Source: Streptomyces flavotricini
GTDB taxonomy: Bacteria; Actinomycetota; Actinomycetes; Streptomycetales; Streptomycetaceae
Direction of reading: 5' to 3'
Length of the DNA: 41,540 nucleotides
NCBI RefSeq assembly: GCF_020639365.1
Contig: NZ_JAINUL010000001.1
Span: 7,847,683-7,889,222 of the forward strand
Shown here: positions 7,039 through 15,887 of the stretch, piece after piece
Layout of the letters: every line of letters begins with the position of its first letter
How positions within the stretch are numbered: position 1 is the first letter of the stretch
Notes under the pieces: generated by a model
The model's input: the letters and a program-made list of their open reading frames with translations, nothing else
What the model was told of the DNA's origin: nothing
The model's database searches: none
Made by a program: the position numbers and the translations under genes

Positions 7039-8226
7039 ATGCCGGACGCCTCCCCCCGCCCCGAGCCGTTCACCCCGCACACCGACCCCGCCGCGCTCGA
7101 AGACCTCCGCGCGCGCTTGCGCGCCACGCGGTGGCCGGACGCACCCGAGGGCGCCGAGTGGTCCCTCGGGACCGACCTCGCCTACCTGCGCGAACTCGTC
7201 GCCTACTGGGCGGACGGGTTCGACTGGCCGGCGCAGGAGGAGGCACTCGCCCGGCTGCCCCGCTTCCGGGTGCCGCTCGGCGGGCTCGGGATCCACTTCG
7301 TGCACGCCCGAGCCGTCGCCCCGGCCGGGGCACCCGTCCTGCCGCTGCTCCTCGGGCACGGCTGGCCGGACTCGTTCTGGCGGTACTCGAAGGTCGTCCC
7401 GCTCCTCGCCGACCCCGCGGCGCACGGCGCCGATCCCGCCGACGCGTTCGACGTGATCGTCCCCGACATGCCGGGGTTCGGATACTCCGAGCACCCCGTG
7501 GGCCAGCCCCTCGACGCCGTCGCCGTCGCCGGGCTGTGGGCCGAGCTGATGGAGGTGCTCGGATACGAGCGGTTCGGCGCGGCCGGCGGGGACGTCGGCA
7601 GCCACGTGAGCCGCTACCTGGCGCTCGACCACCCCGAACGGGTCGTGGCCGTCCACCGTACGGACGCGGGCCTGCCGCTCTTCACCGGCGATCCGGCGGA
7701 ACTCGCGCCAGAGGAGCGCGCCTGGCTGGAGGAGACCGCGGCCTGGGGCGCGGCCGAGGGCGGGTACGTCGCCATGCAGCGTACGAAACCCCAGACCGTC
7801 GCCTTCGGGCTCACCGACTCCCCGGCCGGACTCGCCGCGTGGATCGTCGAGAAACTCCGGGCGTGGAGCGACTGCGGCGGGGACATCGAGCGGAGCTTCA
7901 CGAAGGACGAGATCCTCACGAACGTCACGCTCTACTGGCTCACGGGAACGATCGGCCCGTCCATGCGCATGTACCGCGCGAACGCCGCGATCCCGCCCGC
8001 CCAGCACGCCCGCCGGGTCGAGGTGCCGTCCGGATTCTCGATCTTCCACGGAGACGTCGTCCGCCCGCCGCGGGCATGGCTGGAGCGCACGGCGAACGTC
8101 GTGTACGCGACCGAGCCGCCGCGCGGCGGCCACTTCGCACCGTTCGAAGAGCCCGAACTGTACGCCGAGGAACTCCGCGCGTTCTTCCGCCCCTACCGCG
8201 CGGCGGTCCGGAACGTGCGCCGGTAG
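7039..8226 (+). CDS. Epoxide hydrolase (EHN domain plus alpha/beta hydrolase)
   Basis: This is a 395-residue protein with the N-terminal epoxide-hydrolase segment (PFTPHTDPAALEDLRARLRATRWPD) followed by an alpha/beta-hydrolase core. Visible catalytic elements are the oxyanion motif HGWPDSFW, the nucleophile elbow GGDVGSHVS with Asp as nucleophile, a lid Tyr in LYWLTGTIGPSMRMY, and the base His in GGHFAPFEEPEL. Enzymes of this family open epoxides to diols through an Asp ester. The start at 7039 is preferred over the ATG at 7030 because AGGA at 7027-7030 is then eight bases away. The last 34 bp overlap the end of the convergent GlxA-type gene. The natural substrate is unknown. Confidence 0.9.
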   Translation: MPDASPRPEPFTPHTDPAALEDLRARLRATRWPDAPEGAEWSLGTDLAYLRELVAYWADGFDWPAQEEALARLPRFRVPLGGLGIHFVHARAVAPAGAPVLPLLLGHGWPDSFWRYSKVVPLLADPAAHGADPADAFDVIVPDMPGFGYSEHPVGQPLDAVAVAGLWAELMEVLGYERFGAAGGDVGSHVSRYLALDHPERVVAVHRTDAGLPLFTGDPAELAPEERAWLEETAAWGAAEGGYVAMQRTKPQTVAFGLTDSPAGLAAWIVEKLRAWSDCGGDIERSFTKDEILTNVTLYWLTGTIGPSMRMYRANAAIPPAQHARRVEVPSGFSIFHGDVVRPPRAWLERTANVVYATEPPRGGHFAPFEEPELYAEELRAFFRPYRAAVRNVRR

Positions 8227-9140
8227 GCGTCCGGCGGGACGCCGACCGTACGGTTGAAGTGGCGGCGCAGCGTGGCGTCGGTGCCCATGCCCGTGGCCGT
8301 GGCGATCGTTCCGACGGTCTCGTCCGTGGTCTCCAGGAGCTCCTGGGCGCGGTGGATGCGCTGGGTCAGCAGCCAGCGCAGCGGAGTGGTGCCGGTGACG
8401 TCGGTGAACACCCGCGCCAGGTGGCGCGAGCTCATGCTCGCCCGCCGTGCCAGGTCCTCGACGGTCAGCGGCTGGTCGAGCCGTTCCATCGTCCAGGCGA
8501 GCAGCGCGTCCAGGGGGTGGTCGCGCGGTTCGGGCACCGGAGTGGTGACGAACTGGGCCTGGCCCCCGGCCCGGTGCGGTGGGACGACCAGGCGCCGGGC
8601 GACCTGGTTGGCGACGGCCGAGCCGTGGTCGAGGCGGACCAGGTGCAGGCACAGGTCCATCGCGGCGGCCTTGCCGGCCGAGGTGAGCACGCTGCCGTCG
8701 TCCACGTAGAGCACGTCCGGATCGACGTCCACCCGGGGGTACTTGGCGGCCAGCGCGGCGGCGTGCAGCCAGTGCGTGGTGGCCCGGCGGCCGTCCAGCA
8801 GACCCGCCGCCGCCAGCACGAACGCGCCCGTGCACAGGGAGGCCACGCGGGCGCCCGCCTCGTGCGCGGCGCGCACGGCCCCGACCAGCTCGGCGGGCGG
8901 GTCCGCGTCGAGGTCGGCGCAGGCGGGGACGATCACGGTGTCGGCCTGCACCAACCTGTCCAGTCCCGCGTCGGGTTCGACACGGAAGCGGCCGCCGACG
9001 GGCACGGAAGGCGGGCCGCACAGGACGAACTCGTACCAGGGGTCCGCCAGATCCGAGCGGTCGACCCCGAACACATCGCAGGCCGCGGCGAGTTCGAAGT
9101 GAGGTACCCCGGGCGTGACGGCCAGCGCGACAAGGCTCAT
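8193..9140 (-). CDS. GlxA family transcriptional regulator (DJ-1/PfpI domain plus AraC HTH)
   Basis: This is a 315-residue regulator. Residues 1-180 form a DJ-1/PfpI-like amidotransferase-fold domain with the nucleophile-elbow sequence VASLCTGAFVLAAAG, in which the Cys is retained. Residues 215-315 form an AraC-type double HTH (DQPLTVEDLARRASMSSRHLARVF, then DETVGTIATATGMGTDATLRRHFNRTVGVPPDAYRRTF). The ATG at 9140 (MSLVALAV) is the natural N-terminus of the domain. An upstream in-frame start at 9209 would add a 23-residue stretch unlike the family. It is divergent from the saccharopine-dehydrogenase-like gene and convergent with the epoxide hydrolase, and either could be a target. The ligand is unknown. 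Confidence 0.9.
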   Translation of the reverse strand: MSLVALAVTPGVPHFELAAACDVFGVDRSDLADPWYEFVLCGPPSVPVGGRFRVEPDAGLDRLVQADTVIVPACADLDADPPAELVGAVRAAHEAGARVASLCTGAFVLAAAGLLDGRRATTHWLHAAALAAKYPRVDVDPDVLYVDDGSVLTSAGKAAAMDLCLHLVRLDHGSAVANQVARRLVVPPHRAGGQAQFVTTPVPEPRDHPLDALLAWTMERLDQPLTVEDLARRASMSSRHLARVFTDVTGTTPLRWLLTQRIHRAQELLETTDETVGTIATATGMGTDATLRRHFNRTVGVPPDAYRRTFRTAAR

Positions 9141-9235
9141 GTCCGAAAGTGTACGGGGCGTGGCATTACCGCACCTGCCGCACGACGGCCGCGGCGGGCA
9201 CGATGGCACCAGTGATCGACCGACGGGGGAGCCTC

Positions 9236-10297
9236 ATGGAATCGAATCGAGCGGTGGCGGCGGTAACGGTCTTCGGGGCGTACGGGCACACCGGACGCTT
9301 CGTCGTCGCCGAGCTGCTGGACCGGGGTCTGACCCCGGTCCTGTCCGGCCGCGACGCCGGCAAACTCCGCGCGCTGGCAGCGGAGTTCCCCGGACTCGAC
9401 GTCCGGCCCGCGTCGGCCGACGACCCGGACGCGCTCGACCGCGCGCTGGCCGGCGCCGCCGCCGTGATCAACTGCGCCGGACCCTTCGCCGAGACCTCCG
9501 CACCCGTCATCGAGGCGGCGCTGCGCGCACGGATCGCCTATCTCGACGTCGCGGGCGAAGTGGAGGCCGTCGCCGACACCTTCGCCGACTTCGCGGACCG
9601 GGCCCGCGAGGCCGGGATCGTGGTCGTGCCCGCGATGGCGTTCTACGGGGGCCTCGGCGATCTGCTCGCCACCGCCGCCCTGGGCGGGGCCACGGCGGCC
9701 GACGAGATCGACATCGCGTTCGCCCTCAGCAGCTGGCAGCCCACCGCCGGGACGCGCGGGTCCGGCCGGGTGTCGCGGAGCAGGCGCGAGGGCCGCCGGC
9801 TCGTCTACGCGAACGGCCGGCTGGAGCTCCGTACCGACGCCGCGCCCACCGGGCAGTGGTCCTTCCCCGCCCCGGTCGGGGACCAGGACGTGATCGGCGA
9901 GTTCACCACCACGGACACCGTGACCATCGCCCACCACCTGTCCGCCCCGGACATCCGGACCTTCATGACGACCGAGGCGGTCAAGGACGTACTGGCCCCG
10001 GACACGGCAGCGCCGCAGCCGGTCGACGAGCGGGGCCGCTCCGCGCAGACCTTCCTCGTCGACGTCACCGTCCGCACGGGCACCGCCCGGCGCCGTGCGG
10101 TGGCCCGCGGGCAGGACATCTACGCGGTCACCGCGCCCCTCGTCGTCGAAGCGGTGGGCCGGATCCTCGACGGACGGGTCAAGGCGGCCGGCCTCGTCGC
10201 CGCGCCCGGAGAGATCTTCGACGCGCACGCCTTCCTGACCGCGCTGGCCCCGCACCACCTCGCGTACGAACTCGGCGCGGCCGAGCCGCGCGGCTGA
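9236..10297 (+). CDS. Saccharopine-dehydrogenase-like NAD(P)-binding protein
   Basis: This is a 353-residue protein with an N-terminal Rossmann motif GAYGHTGRFVVAELL (GxxGxxG), then GLTPVLSGRDAGKLRAL and AAAVINCAGPFAETSAPVIEAALRARIAYLDVAGE. These are characteristic of the saccharopine dehydrogenase/trans-acting enoyl reductase superfamily. VVVPAMAFYGGLGDLLA and the rest of the C-terminal domain follow. The start at 9236 has GGGGGAG five bases upstream. The longer frame from 9149 would begin inside the divergent promoter region. The true reaction is unknown. The superfamily includes enoyl reductases of lipid synthesis as well as short uncharacterised oxidoreductases. Regulation by the divergent GlxA-type protein is plausible. 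Confidence 0.85.
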   Translation: MESNRAVAAVTVFGAYGHTGRFVVAELLDRGLTPVLSGRDAGKLRALAAEFPGLDVRPASADDPDALDRALAGAAAVINCAGPFAETSAPVIEAALRARIAYLDVAGEVEAVADTFADFADRAREAGIVVVPAMAFYGGLGDLLATAALGGATAADEIDIAFALSSWQPTAGTRGSGRVSRSRREGRRLVYANGRLELRTDAAPTGQWSFPAPVGDQDVIGEFTTTDTVTIAHHLSAPDIRTFMTTEAVKDVLAPDTAAPQPVDERGRSAQTFLVDVTVRTGTARRRAVARGQDIYAVTAPLVVEAVGRILDGRVKAAGLVAAPGEIFDAHAFLTALAPHHLAYELGAAEPRG

Positions 10298-10303
10298 CCG
10301 GCG

Positions 10304-10327
10304 CTCCGGCCGGGGGTCCGGCCGGAG
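10304..10327. terminator. Bidirectional terminator hairpin
   Basis: CTCCGGCCG and CGGCCGGAG form a perfect 9-bp stem with a 6-base loop, seven bases after the stop of the oxidoreductase gene. It faces the 3' end of the convergent M1 peptidase gene. Confidence 0.7.
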
Positions 10328-10355
10328 ACCCGCTCCCCGCCCCCGCCCTCCGGTC

Positions 10356-11768
10356 TCAGGCGGAGGTCCGGCCCCGGCTCGGGCGGCCGTTCGTGGGCGG
10401 GTACCCGGGCTTCGCCGGCGTCGAAGCCGAAGGCCGTACGGGCCGGGGCAGCGGCAGCGGAGGCAGGGGAGTCTCGTACAGCCAGGCCGAGAACACCTCG
10501 TCCACCGGCTCGGCCGCGTACCGGGCCACGTGCGTGGTGAAGGCGGCGGTGCTCACCACACCGTGGCGGTGCACGGTGGTCCAGTCGCGCAGCATGCGGA
10601 AGAACGCGCCGTCGCCCAGGGCGCAGCGGATCGCGTGCACCGCGAGCCCCCCGCGCTGGTACAGGCGGTCGTCGAACATCAGTTTGCGACCCGGGTCGAC
10701 CAGCCGCAGGTCCTGCGGCTGCGAGGCCAGCAGCCGGTGCGCGGCGGCCGCGTGCTCGTGGGCGGAGCGGCCGCCGGAGCGCTCCGACCACAGCCACTCG
10801 GCGTACTTCGCGAAGCCCTCGTTGAGCCAGATGTGCCGCCAGTCGGCGATGGTCACGCTGTTGCCGAACCACTGGTGCGCGAGTTCGTGGGCGACGAGCC
10901 GCTCCGATCCGCGGGCACCGTCGACGTGGTTGGCTCCGAACAGGGAGAGGCCCTGGGCCTCCACCGGAACGTCCAGCTCCTCGTCGGCGACGACCACGGC
11001 GTACTCCGCGAAGGGATAGGGCCCGAACAGGTCCTCGAACAGCTGCATCATGGCGGGCTGCCGGGCGAAGTCGCGGGAGAACTGCGACAGCAGGTGCGCC
11101 GGTACGTGGGCGCTCATCGGCACGCCGCCGAGCCCCGGGTCACCGAGCAGTACCGTCTGGTACACGCCGATGGCCAGTCCGACCAGGTAGCTGGAGGTCG
11201 GTGCGGGCTGCTCGTACACCCAGGTCGTCGTGGACGCCCTGGTCGTCCGGGTGAGCAGCCGCCCGCCCGCCACCACCGTGTACGAGGAGGGGGTGTTGAT
11301 CGAGATCTGGTACGAGGCCTTGTCGGCGGGCCGGTCGTTGCACGGGTACCAGGAGGGCGCGCCGACCGGCTGGCTGGCCACCAGCGCTCCGTCGGTCAGC
11401 TCCTCCCAGCCGATCCCGCCCCAGGGGCTGCGGACCGGCTTGGGGTTGCCCGCCCAGTGCACCTCCACCGTGAAGGCGGCGCCGGCGGGCAGCGGCTTGG
11501 CCGGGCGGATGCGGAGCCTGCCGCCCCGGTGGGTGTAGTGCGGGGCCCGGCCGTTCACCATGACCCGGCCTATTTTGAACTCGGCCAGGTTCAGGTGGAA
11601 CTCGGTGAGCGGCGCCCGCCCGGCGATCGCGCTGATCCGGGCGGTACCGGCCAGCCGGTTGGGGCCGGGCCGGTACTCCAGAGCGAGTTCGTACCGGTGC
11701 ACGCGGTAACGGGAGTCTCCGTTGTCGGGGAAGTACGGGTCCGATGCCGCTGTTCTCTGGCCGTTCAT
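10356..11768 (-). CDS. M1 family zinc metallopeptidase (candidate polyamino-acid-degrading aminopeptidase)
   Basis: This is a 470-residue protein of the M1 (aminopeptidase N) fold. The zinc motif HELAHQW is at about residues 294-300, and the third ligand Glu in NEGFAKYAEW lies exactly 18 residues after the second His. The GAMEN-equivalent loop reads VEAQGLSLFG, and the transition-state Tyr is likely in DRLYQRGGLAVH. It lacks the large C-terminal helical domain of PepN and ends in a Pro/Arg-rich tail. No signal peptide is visible. The start has GGAAG five bases upstream and lies 37 bp after the stop of the Pls-like synthetase, so the two genes are probably co-transcribed. Known poly-epsilon-lysine producers have an M1-type degrading enzyme (Pld). 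I infer an equivalent role here. Confidence 0.88.
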   Translation of the reverse strand: MNGQRTAASDPYFPDNGDSRYRVHRYELALEYRPGPNRLAGTARISAIAGRAPLTEFHLNLAEFKIGRVMVNGRAPHYTHRGGRLRIRPAKPLPAGAAFTVEVHWAGNPKPVRSPWGGIGWEELTDGALVASQPVGAPSWYPCNDRPADKASYQISINTPSSYTVVAGGRLLTRTTRASTTTWVYEQPAPTSSYLVGLAIGVYQTVLLGDPGLGGVPMSAHVPAHLLSQFSRDFARQPAMMQLFEDLFGPYPFAEYAVVVADEELDVPVEAQGLSLFGANHVDGARGSERLVAHELAHQWFGNSVTIADWRHIWLNEGFAKYAEWLWSERSGGRSAHEHAAAAHRLLASQPQDLRLVDPGRKLMFDDRLYQRGGLAVHAIRCALGDGAFFRMLRDWTTVHRHGVVSTAAFTTHVARYAAEPVDEVFSAWLYETPLPPLPLPRPVRPSASTPAKPGYPPTNGRPSRGRTSA

Positions 11769-11805
11769 AACCGCTTCCGCTCCCTGCGCTGTGCCCGGAC
11801 CCTTG

Positions 11806-14800
11806 TCAGGTCCGCCATGCCTCGATCGGGTTGCCCAGCCAACGGGTGTCGGCGGGGACGGATTCCCCGGCCATCACGAGAGAGGCGGGACCCAGCGTGC
11901 TGTGGGCCCCGACCGAACTTCCGGGCAGGACGATGCCGCCCGGGCCCAGCGTGGCGCCCTCGCGGAGGACCACAGTATCCGTCCTCAAGATCCGGTCGTG
12001 GAAGAGGTGAGTCTGCAACACGCATCCGCGGTTCACGGTGACCCCGTCACCCAGCTCCACCAGGTCAGACTCGGGCAGCCAGTAGCTCTCGCACCATACG
12101 CCCCGGCCGATCCGGGCCCCCAGCCCGCGCAGCCACAGGTTCAGCAGCGGGGTACCGGGCACCGATCCGGCCAGCCACGGCACGGCCAGTACCTCGACGA
12201 AGGTGTCGGCCAGCTCGTTGCGCCACACGAAGCCGCTCCACAGCGGGTGCTCTCCCGCCCGGTGCCGGCCCACCAGCAGCCACTTCGCGGCCACCGAGAC
12301 CGCGCCCGCGGCCGCACCCGCGGTGAGCAGCACCACCCCGGAGAGCAGCGCGGTGCCCCAGACCCCCGGGCCCGCGCCCGCCGTGGCCAGCGCGCACAGC
12401 GCCGCCACCATCAGTACGGCCAGCGCGGCCGAGCAGAACACCGGCAGGAGTCGGCACAGCTCCACGAGGCCGCGCGCCCACAGCAGGTGCGCGGGCGGAT
12501 CGTACGTCCGGCTCTGGTCGGAGCTCTCGGTGGAGCGGGGCAGCCTCACCGGCGGCAGGCCCAGGTAGGAGCTGCCCTTCTTGGCCTTCTTCGGAGTCGC
12601 CGAGAGGACGCCGACCAGCCCGCCGTCCGGCACGCTGCGGCCGGGCGCGGTCATGCCCGAATTGCCGAGGAACGCCCGGCGGCCGATCTCGGACTGCCCG
12701 ATGCGCATCCAGCCGCCACCCAGCTCGTACGGGGCGGTCAGCGTGTCGTCGGCGAGGAACGCGCCCTCGCCGACGGTGGTCAGGCTCGGCAGCGCGAGCA
12801 CGGTGGAGACCTCCGCGCCCCGGCCGATCTTCATGCCGAGCAGGCGCAGCCACACCGGGGTGATCAGCCCGGCGTACAGCGGGAAGAGCGTCTCGCGGGC
12901 CAGGTCCATCAGCTGGGTGACCGTCCAGGCCTGCCAGCCGACCCGGCTGTGCGTCGGATGGGTCCCCGTGCGCAGGCCCAGGCTGAGCAGACGTACGGAG
13001 ACCAGCAGCAGGGCCGCGTACGTGAACCCGTACGCGAGGGCCCCGGGCACCACGGCGAGCAGGGCCCCGCGCAGCGCCTCGCCCAGTGCGGCGTCGGCGG
13101 GCACGAACCGGCTCACCACGAGCAGGGCGGGCACGGTGGCGAGCACCGGCAGCGCGCTCAGGCCCATGCCTGCCGCGCCGTAAGCGGCCCGCCAGAGGAG
13201 CCCGCGCGGCGGCCGCTGCTTGGGCCAGTTGCGCTTGGCCTTGCCGAGCTTGACGGCCGGGGCGCCGGCCCAGCGCTGGCCGGTGGGGACCGTCCCGACC
13301 ACGGCCGAGCCGGGGGCCACCTCGGCCCGCTTGCCCACCCGCGCGCCGGGGAAGAGCATGCTGCGGGTGCCGACCACCGCGCCCGTGCCGACCTTGACCG
13401 GGCCGATCACGAGCCGGTCGCCGTCCAGCCAGTGGCCGCAGAGGTCCACCTCGGACTCCACGGCGCAGCCGCGGCCCAGCTTGAGCATGCCCGTCACCGG
13501 AGGCAGCGAGTGCAGGTCCACCTCGGGGCCCACCTTGGCACCGAGGGCCCGCGCGTACCGCTCCAGCCAGGAACCGGTGAGCGAGGTCGCGCCGACGTAC
13601 TCGGCCAGCCGTTCGGCCGTCCACAGCCGCAAGTGCACGCTCCCGCCGCGCGGGTAGCGTCCCGCCTTCACCCCGCGCAGCAGCAGACGTGCGCCGCCGG
13701 CCGCGAGCGCGAGGCGGCCGGGCGGGCTGAAGAACAGCGCCGCGGCGGGGACGACGGCCCACCACGAGGCGGTCGGCGCCCACGGGTAGGCACCGAACCA
13801 GCGCAGCGCGTTGCCGAGCGCCAGCAGGGCCACGCTCCAGCGCAGGCCCACCAGGGTGAACAGCGGGAGCAGCAGGAGCGACTGCACCAGCTTGGCCCGC
13901 AGCGGCACGGGCGCCACGACACGGGACGCGTCGTCGTCCCGTACGGACTTCTCCAGCCGCCGGGCCAGCTTGCGCAGGACGGGCTGCTGGTAGATGTCGA
14001 GGACGGCCGCGCGCGGGTAGCGGGTGCGCAGACGGGTGGTGAGCTGGGCGGCGGCGAGACTGTTGCCGCCGATCGCGAAGAAGTCGTCGGCGGCGCCGCC
14101 GACGGTCACCCCGAGGGTCTCGGTCCACTGCTCGGCGAGCCAGGCCTCGGTGCCGTACAGCTGCTCGGTGGGGCCGGTGGTCTCCAGCTCGGGCAGCGGC
14201 CAGGGCAGCGCGTCGCGGTCCACCTTGCCGGAGGTGCGGGTCGGCAGCTCGTCGACCGGCGCGAGCAGCGGTACGAGGGCCGCCGGCAGCTCGGCGCGCA
14301 GGCGCTCCACGGCCGCCGCGTGGTCCCAGCCCTCCTGGGCGACCAGGTAGCCGACGAGCAGCTGGTTGCCGCTGCGCGCCGTGCGGACGGCCGCGGCCGC
14401 GCCGGCGACGCCGGGCAGGGCCAGGAGCGCCGCGTCCACCTCGCCCAGCTCGATCCGGCGGCCGCCGAGCTTGATCTGCTCGTCGCCGCGGCCGAGGAAG
14501 ACCAGGCCTTCGGGTTCCGCGCGGACGAGGTCGCCGCTGCGGTAGGCGCGCTCCCAGCCGAGGGATTCCAGCGGGGCGTACTTCTCGGCGTCCTTCGCGG
14601 GGTCGAGGTAGCGGGCCAGGCCGACGCCGCCGATCACCAGCTGGCCGCTGCCGCCCATGGGGACCGGTTCACCGGACTCGTCGACCACGGCCAGCTCCCA
14701 GCCGTTCAGCGGGAGGCCGATCCGGATCGGCTCCTCGCCGGTCAGGAGCGAGGCGCAGGCGACGACGGTCGCCTCGGTGGGACCGTACGTGTTCCAGACC

Positions 14801-15714
14801 TCGCGGCCCTCGGTGACCAGGCGCTGCGTCAGCTCGGGCGGGCAGGCCTCGCCGCCGAAGATCAGCAGCCGTACCTCGTCGAGGGTCTCCGGCTCCCAGA
14901 GCGCGGCCAGGGTCGGCACCGTGGACACCACCGTGATCTCCTGCTCGGCCAGCCACGGGCCGAGGTCGGCGCCGCTGCGGACCTGGGAGCGGGGCACCGG
15001 CACGAGGCAGGCGCCGTAGCGCCAGGCCAGCCACATCTCCTCGCAGGAGGCGTCGAAGGCGACGGACAGGCCGGCCATGACCCGGTCACCGGGGCCGATG
15101 GGCTCCTCGGTGAGGAACAGGGCGGCCTCGGCATCCACGAACGCGGCGGCGCTGCGGTGGCTGACGGCGACGCCCTTGGGCTTGCCGGTGGAGCCGGAGG
15201 TGAAGATGATCCACGCGTCGTGCTCGGGCCCGGGGCGTGCGGCGGACACGGGAGCGTCCGGCAGCCCGGTGACCTCGAGGCGCTGTCCGCCGCCCAGCAC
15301 GGCCCGTACGCCCGCCTCGCCGAACACCAGCTCGGCCCGCTCGTCGGGGTCCTCGGCGTCGACGGGCACGTAGGCGGCGCCCGCGGCGAGCACGGCGAGA
15401 ATGGCCGCATAGAGTTCATTGGTCCCGGACGGCACGCGGACGCCGACCCGGTCGCCGAGACCCACACCGGCTGCCGCGAGCGCGCGTCGACGGCGTTCGA
15501 CCTCGGCGGCCAGCGCCCGGTAGGTCAGCTGGGTGGAGCCGTCGTCGAGGGCGGGCTCGTCGGGGTACGCCCGTACGGAAGCCTCGAAGACGTCGACGAG
15601 GGTGCGCGTGGGGGCGGCGGGCCCGGCGGAGAACCGGGCGGACTTGCCGGACTCCTCGCGCGTGTCCTGGTCGTCGAGCAGGGTCAGGTCACCGTGCTCA
15701 GGTGTGGCTGCCAT
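11806..15714 (-). CDS. Pls-type membrane non-ribosomal peptide synthetase (polyamino-acid synthetase)
   Basis: This 1302-residue protein has the full epsilon-poly-lysine synthetase architecture. Residues 35-500 form an adenylation domain with IIFTSGSTGKPKGVAVSH, FDASCEEMW, FGGEACPPEL, NTYGPTEAT, YRSGDLVR and the A10 Lys in RTSGKVDRDAL. A carrier domain follows with its phosphopantetheine Ser in DDFFAIGGNSL (about residue 552). Six membrane segments come in pairs and alternate with three soluble blocks. The blocks are rich in hexapeptide/left-handed-beta-helix-like repeats, for example VGTGAVVGTRSMLFPGARVG. In Pls these tandem domains perform the iterative condensation. There is no thioesterase or classical HHxxxDG domain. 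The ATG at 15714 has GAGGG upstream; the frame stays open to a TTG at 15801. The family call is strong. The monomer (Lys, diaminobutyrate, diaminopropionate or other) cannot be decided by eye. Confidence 0.92.
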   Translation of the reverse strand: MAATPEHGDLTLLDDQDTREESGKSARFSAGPAAPTRTLVDVFEASVRAYPDEPALDDGSTQLTYRALAAEVERRRRALAAAGVGLGDRVGVRVPSGTNELYAAILAVLAAGAAYVPVDAEDPDERAELVFGEAGVRAVLGGGQRLEVTGLPDAPVSAARPGPEHDAWIIFTSGSTGKPKGVAVSHRSAAAFVDAEAALFLTEEPIGPGDRVMAGLSVAFDASCEEMWLAWRYGACLVPVPRSQVRSGADLGPWLAEQEITVVSTVPTLAALWEPETLDEVRLLIFGGEACPPELTQRLVTEGREVWNTYGPTEATVVACASLLTGEEPIRIGLPLNGWELAVVDESGEPVPMGGSGQLVIGGVGLARYLDPAKDAEKYAPLESLGWERAYRSGDLVRAEPEGLVFLGRGDEQIKLGGRRIELGEVDAALLALPGVAGAAAAVRTARSGNQLLVGYLVAQEGWDHAAAVERLRAELPAALVPLLAPVDELPTRTSGKVDRDALPWPLPELETTGPTEQLYGTEAWLAEQWTETLGVTVGGAADDFFAIGGNSLAAAQLTTRLRTRYPRAAVLDIYQQPVLRKLARRLEKSVRDDDASRVVAPVPLRAKLVQSLLLLPLFTLVGLRWSVALLALGNALRWFGAYPWAPTASWWAVVPAAALFFSPPGRLALAAGGARLLLRGVKAGRYPRGGSVHLRLWTAERLAEYVGATSLTGSWLERYARALGAKVGPEVDLHSLPPVTGMLKLGRGCAVESEVDLCGHWLDGDRLVIGPVKVGTGAVVGTRSMLFPGARVGKRAEVAPGSAVVGTVPTGQRWAGAPAVKLGKAKRNWPKQRPPRGLLWRAAYGAAGMGLSALPVLATVPALLVVSRFVPADAALGEALRGALLAVVPGALAYGFTYAALLLVSVRLLSLGLRTGTHPTHSRVGWQAWTVTQLMDLARETLFPLYAGLITPVWLRLLGMKIGRGAEVSTVLALPSLTTVGEGAFLADDTLTAPYELGGGWMRIGQSEIGRRAFLGNSGMTAPGRSVPDGGLVGVLSATPKKAKKGSSYLGLPPVRLPRSTESSDQSRTYDPPAHLLWARGLVELCRLLPVFCSAALAVLMVAALCALATAGAGPGVWGTALLSGVVLLTAGAAAGAVSVAAKWLLVGRHRAGEHPLWSGFVWRNELADTFVEVLAVPWLAGSVPGTPLLNLWLRGLGARIGRGVWCESYWLPESDLVELGDGVTVNRGCVLQTHLFHDRILRTDTVVLREGATLGPGGIVLPGSSVGAHSTLGPASLVMAGESVPADTRWLGNPIEAWRT

Positions 15715-15807
15715 CGGCCCTCGCGTCTCGCTCCCGGGGGACATCCGGGTCGCCGGCGGAGCCCAGGTCTGCCCGGGTTGTTCCGGTCCGGCGTCGAACA
15801 ACCCGCC

Positions 15808-15813
15808 ATTCTA
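15808..15813 (-). promoter_or_regulatory. Possible -10 element for the Pls-like synthetase operon
   Basis: TAGAAT on the minus strand lies in the 173-bp gap between the FAD monooxygenase stop and the chosen synthetase start. A good -35 is not evident at 17 bp (CGGGAA). If used, transcription would start near 15801 and give an 87-base leader for the ATG at 15714. Confidence 0.3.
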
Positions 15814-15887
15814 CTGCGGCATCAAGAGTTTTCCCGCTGAAGGCTCGGCCCGTGGCGGAGAAGGAGCGGTCCACCACGGGCCGCTGA

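Noticed and set aside
10304..10327. A palindrome considered as an operator.
   Set aside because: It lies between two 3' ends, so a terminator is the better explanation.
11722..15840. A 1372-codon plus-strand frame opposite the Pls-like gene.
   Set aside because: It is the antisense shadow of a strongly supported NRPS. Its translation is low-complexity Gln/Arg/Gly/His sequence with no domain, as expected in GC-rich DNA.
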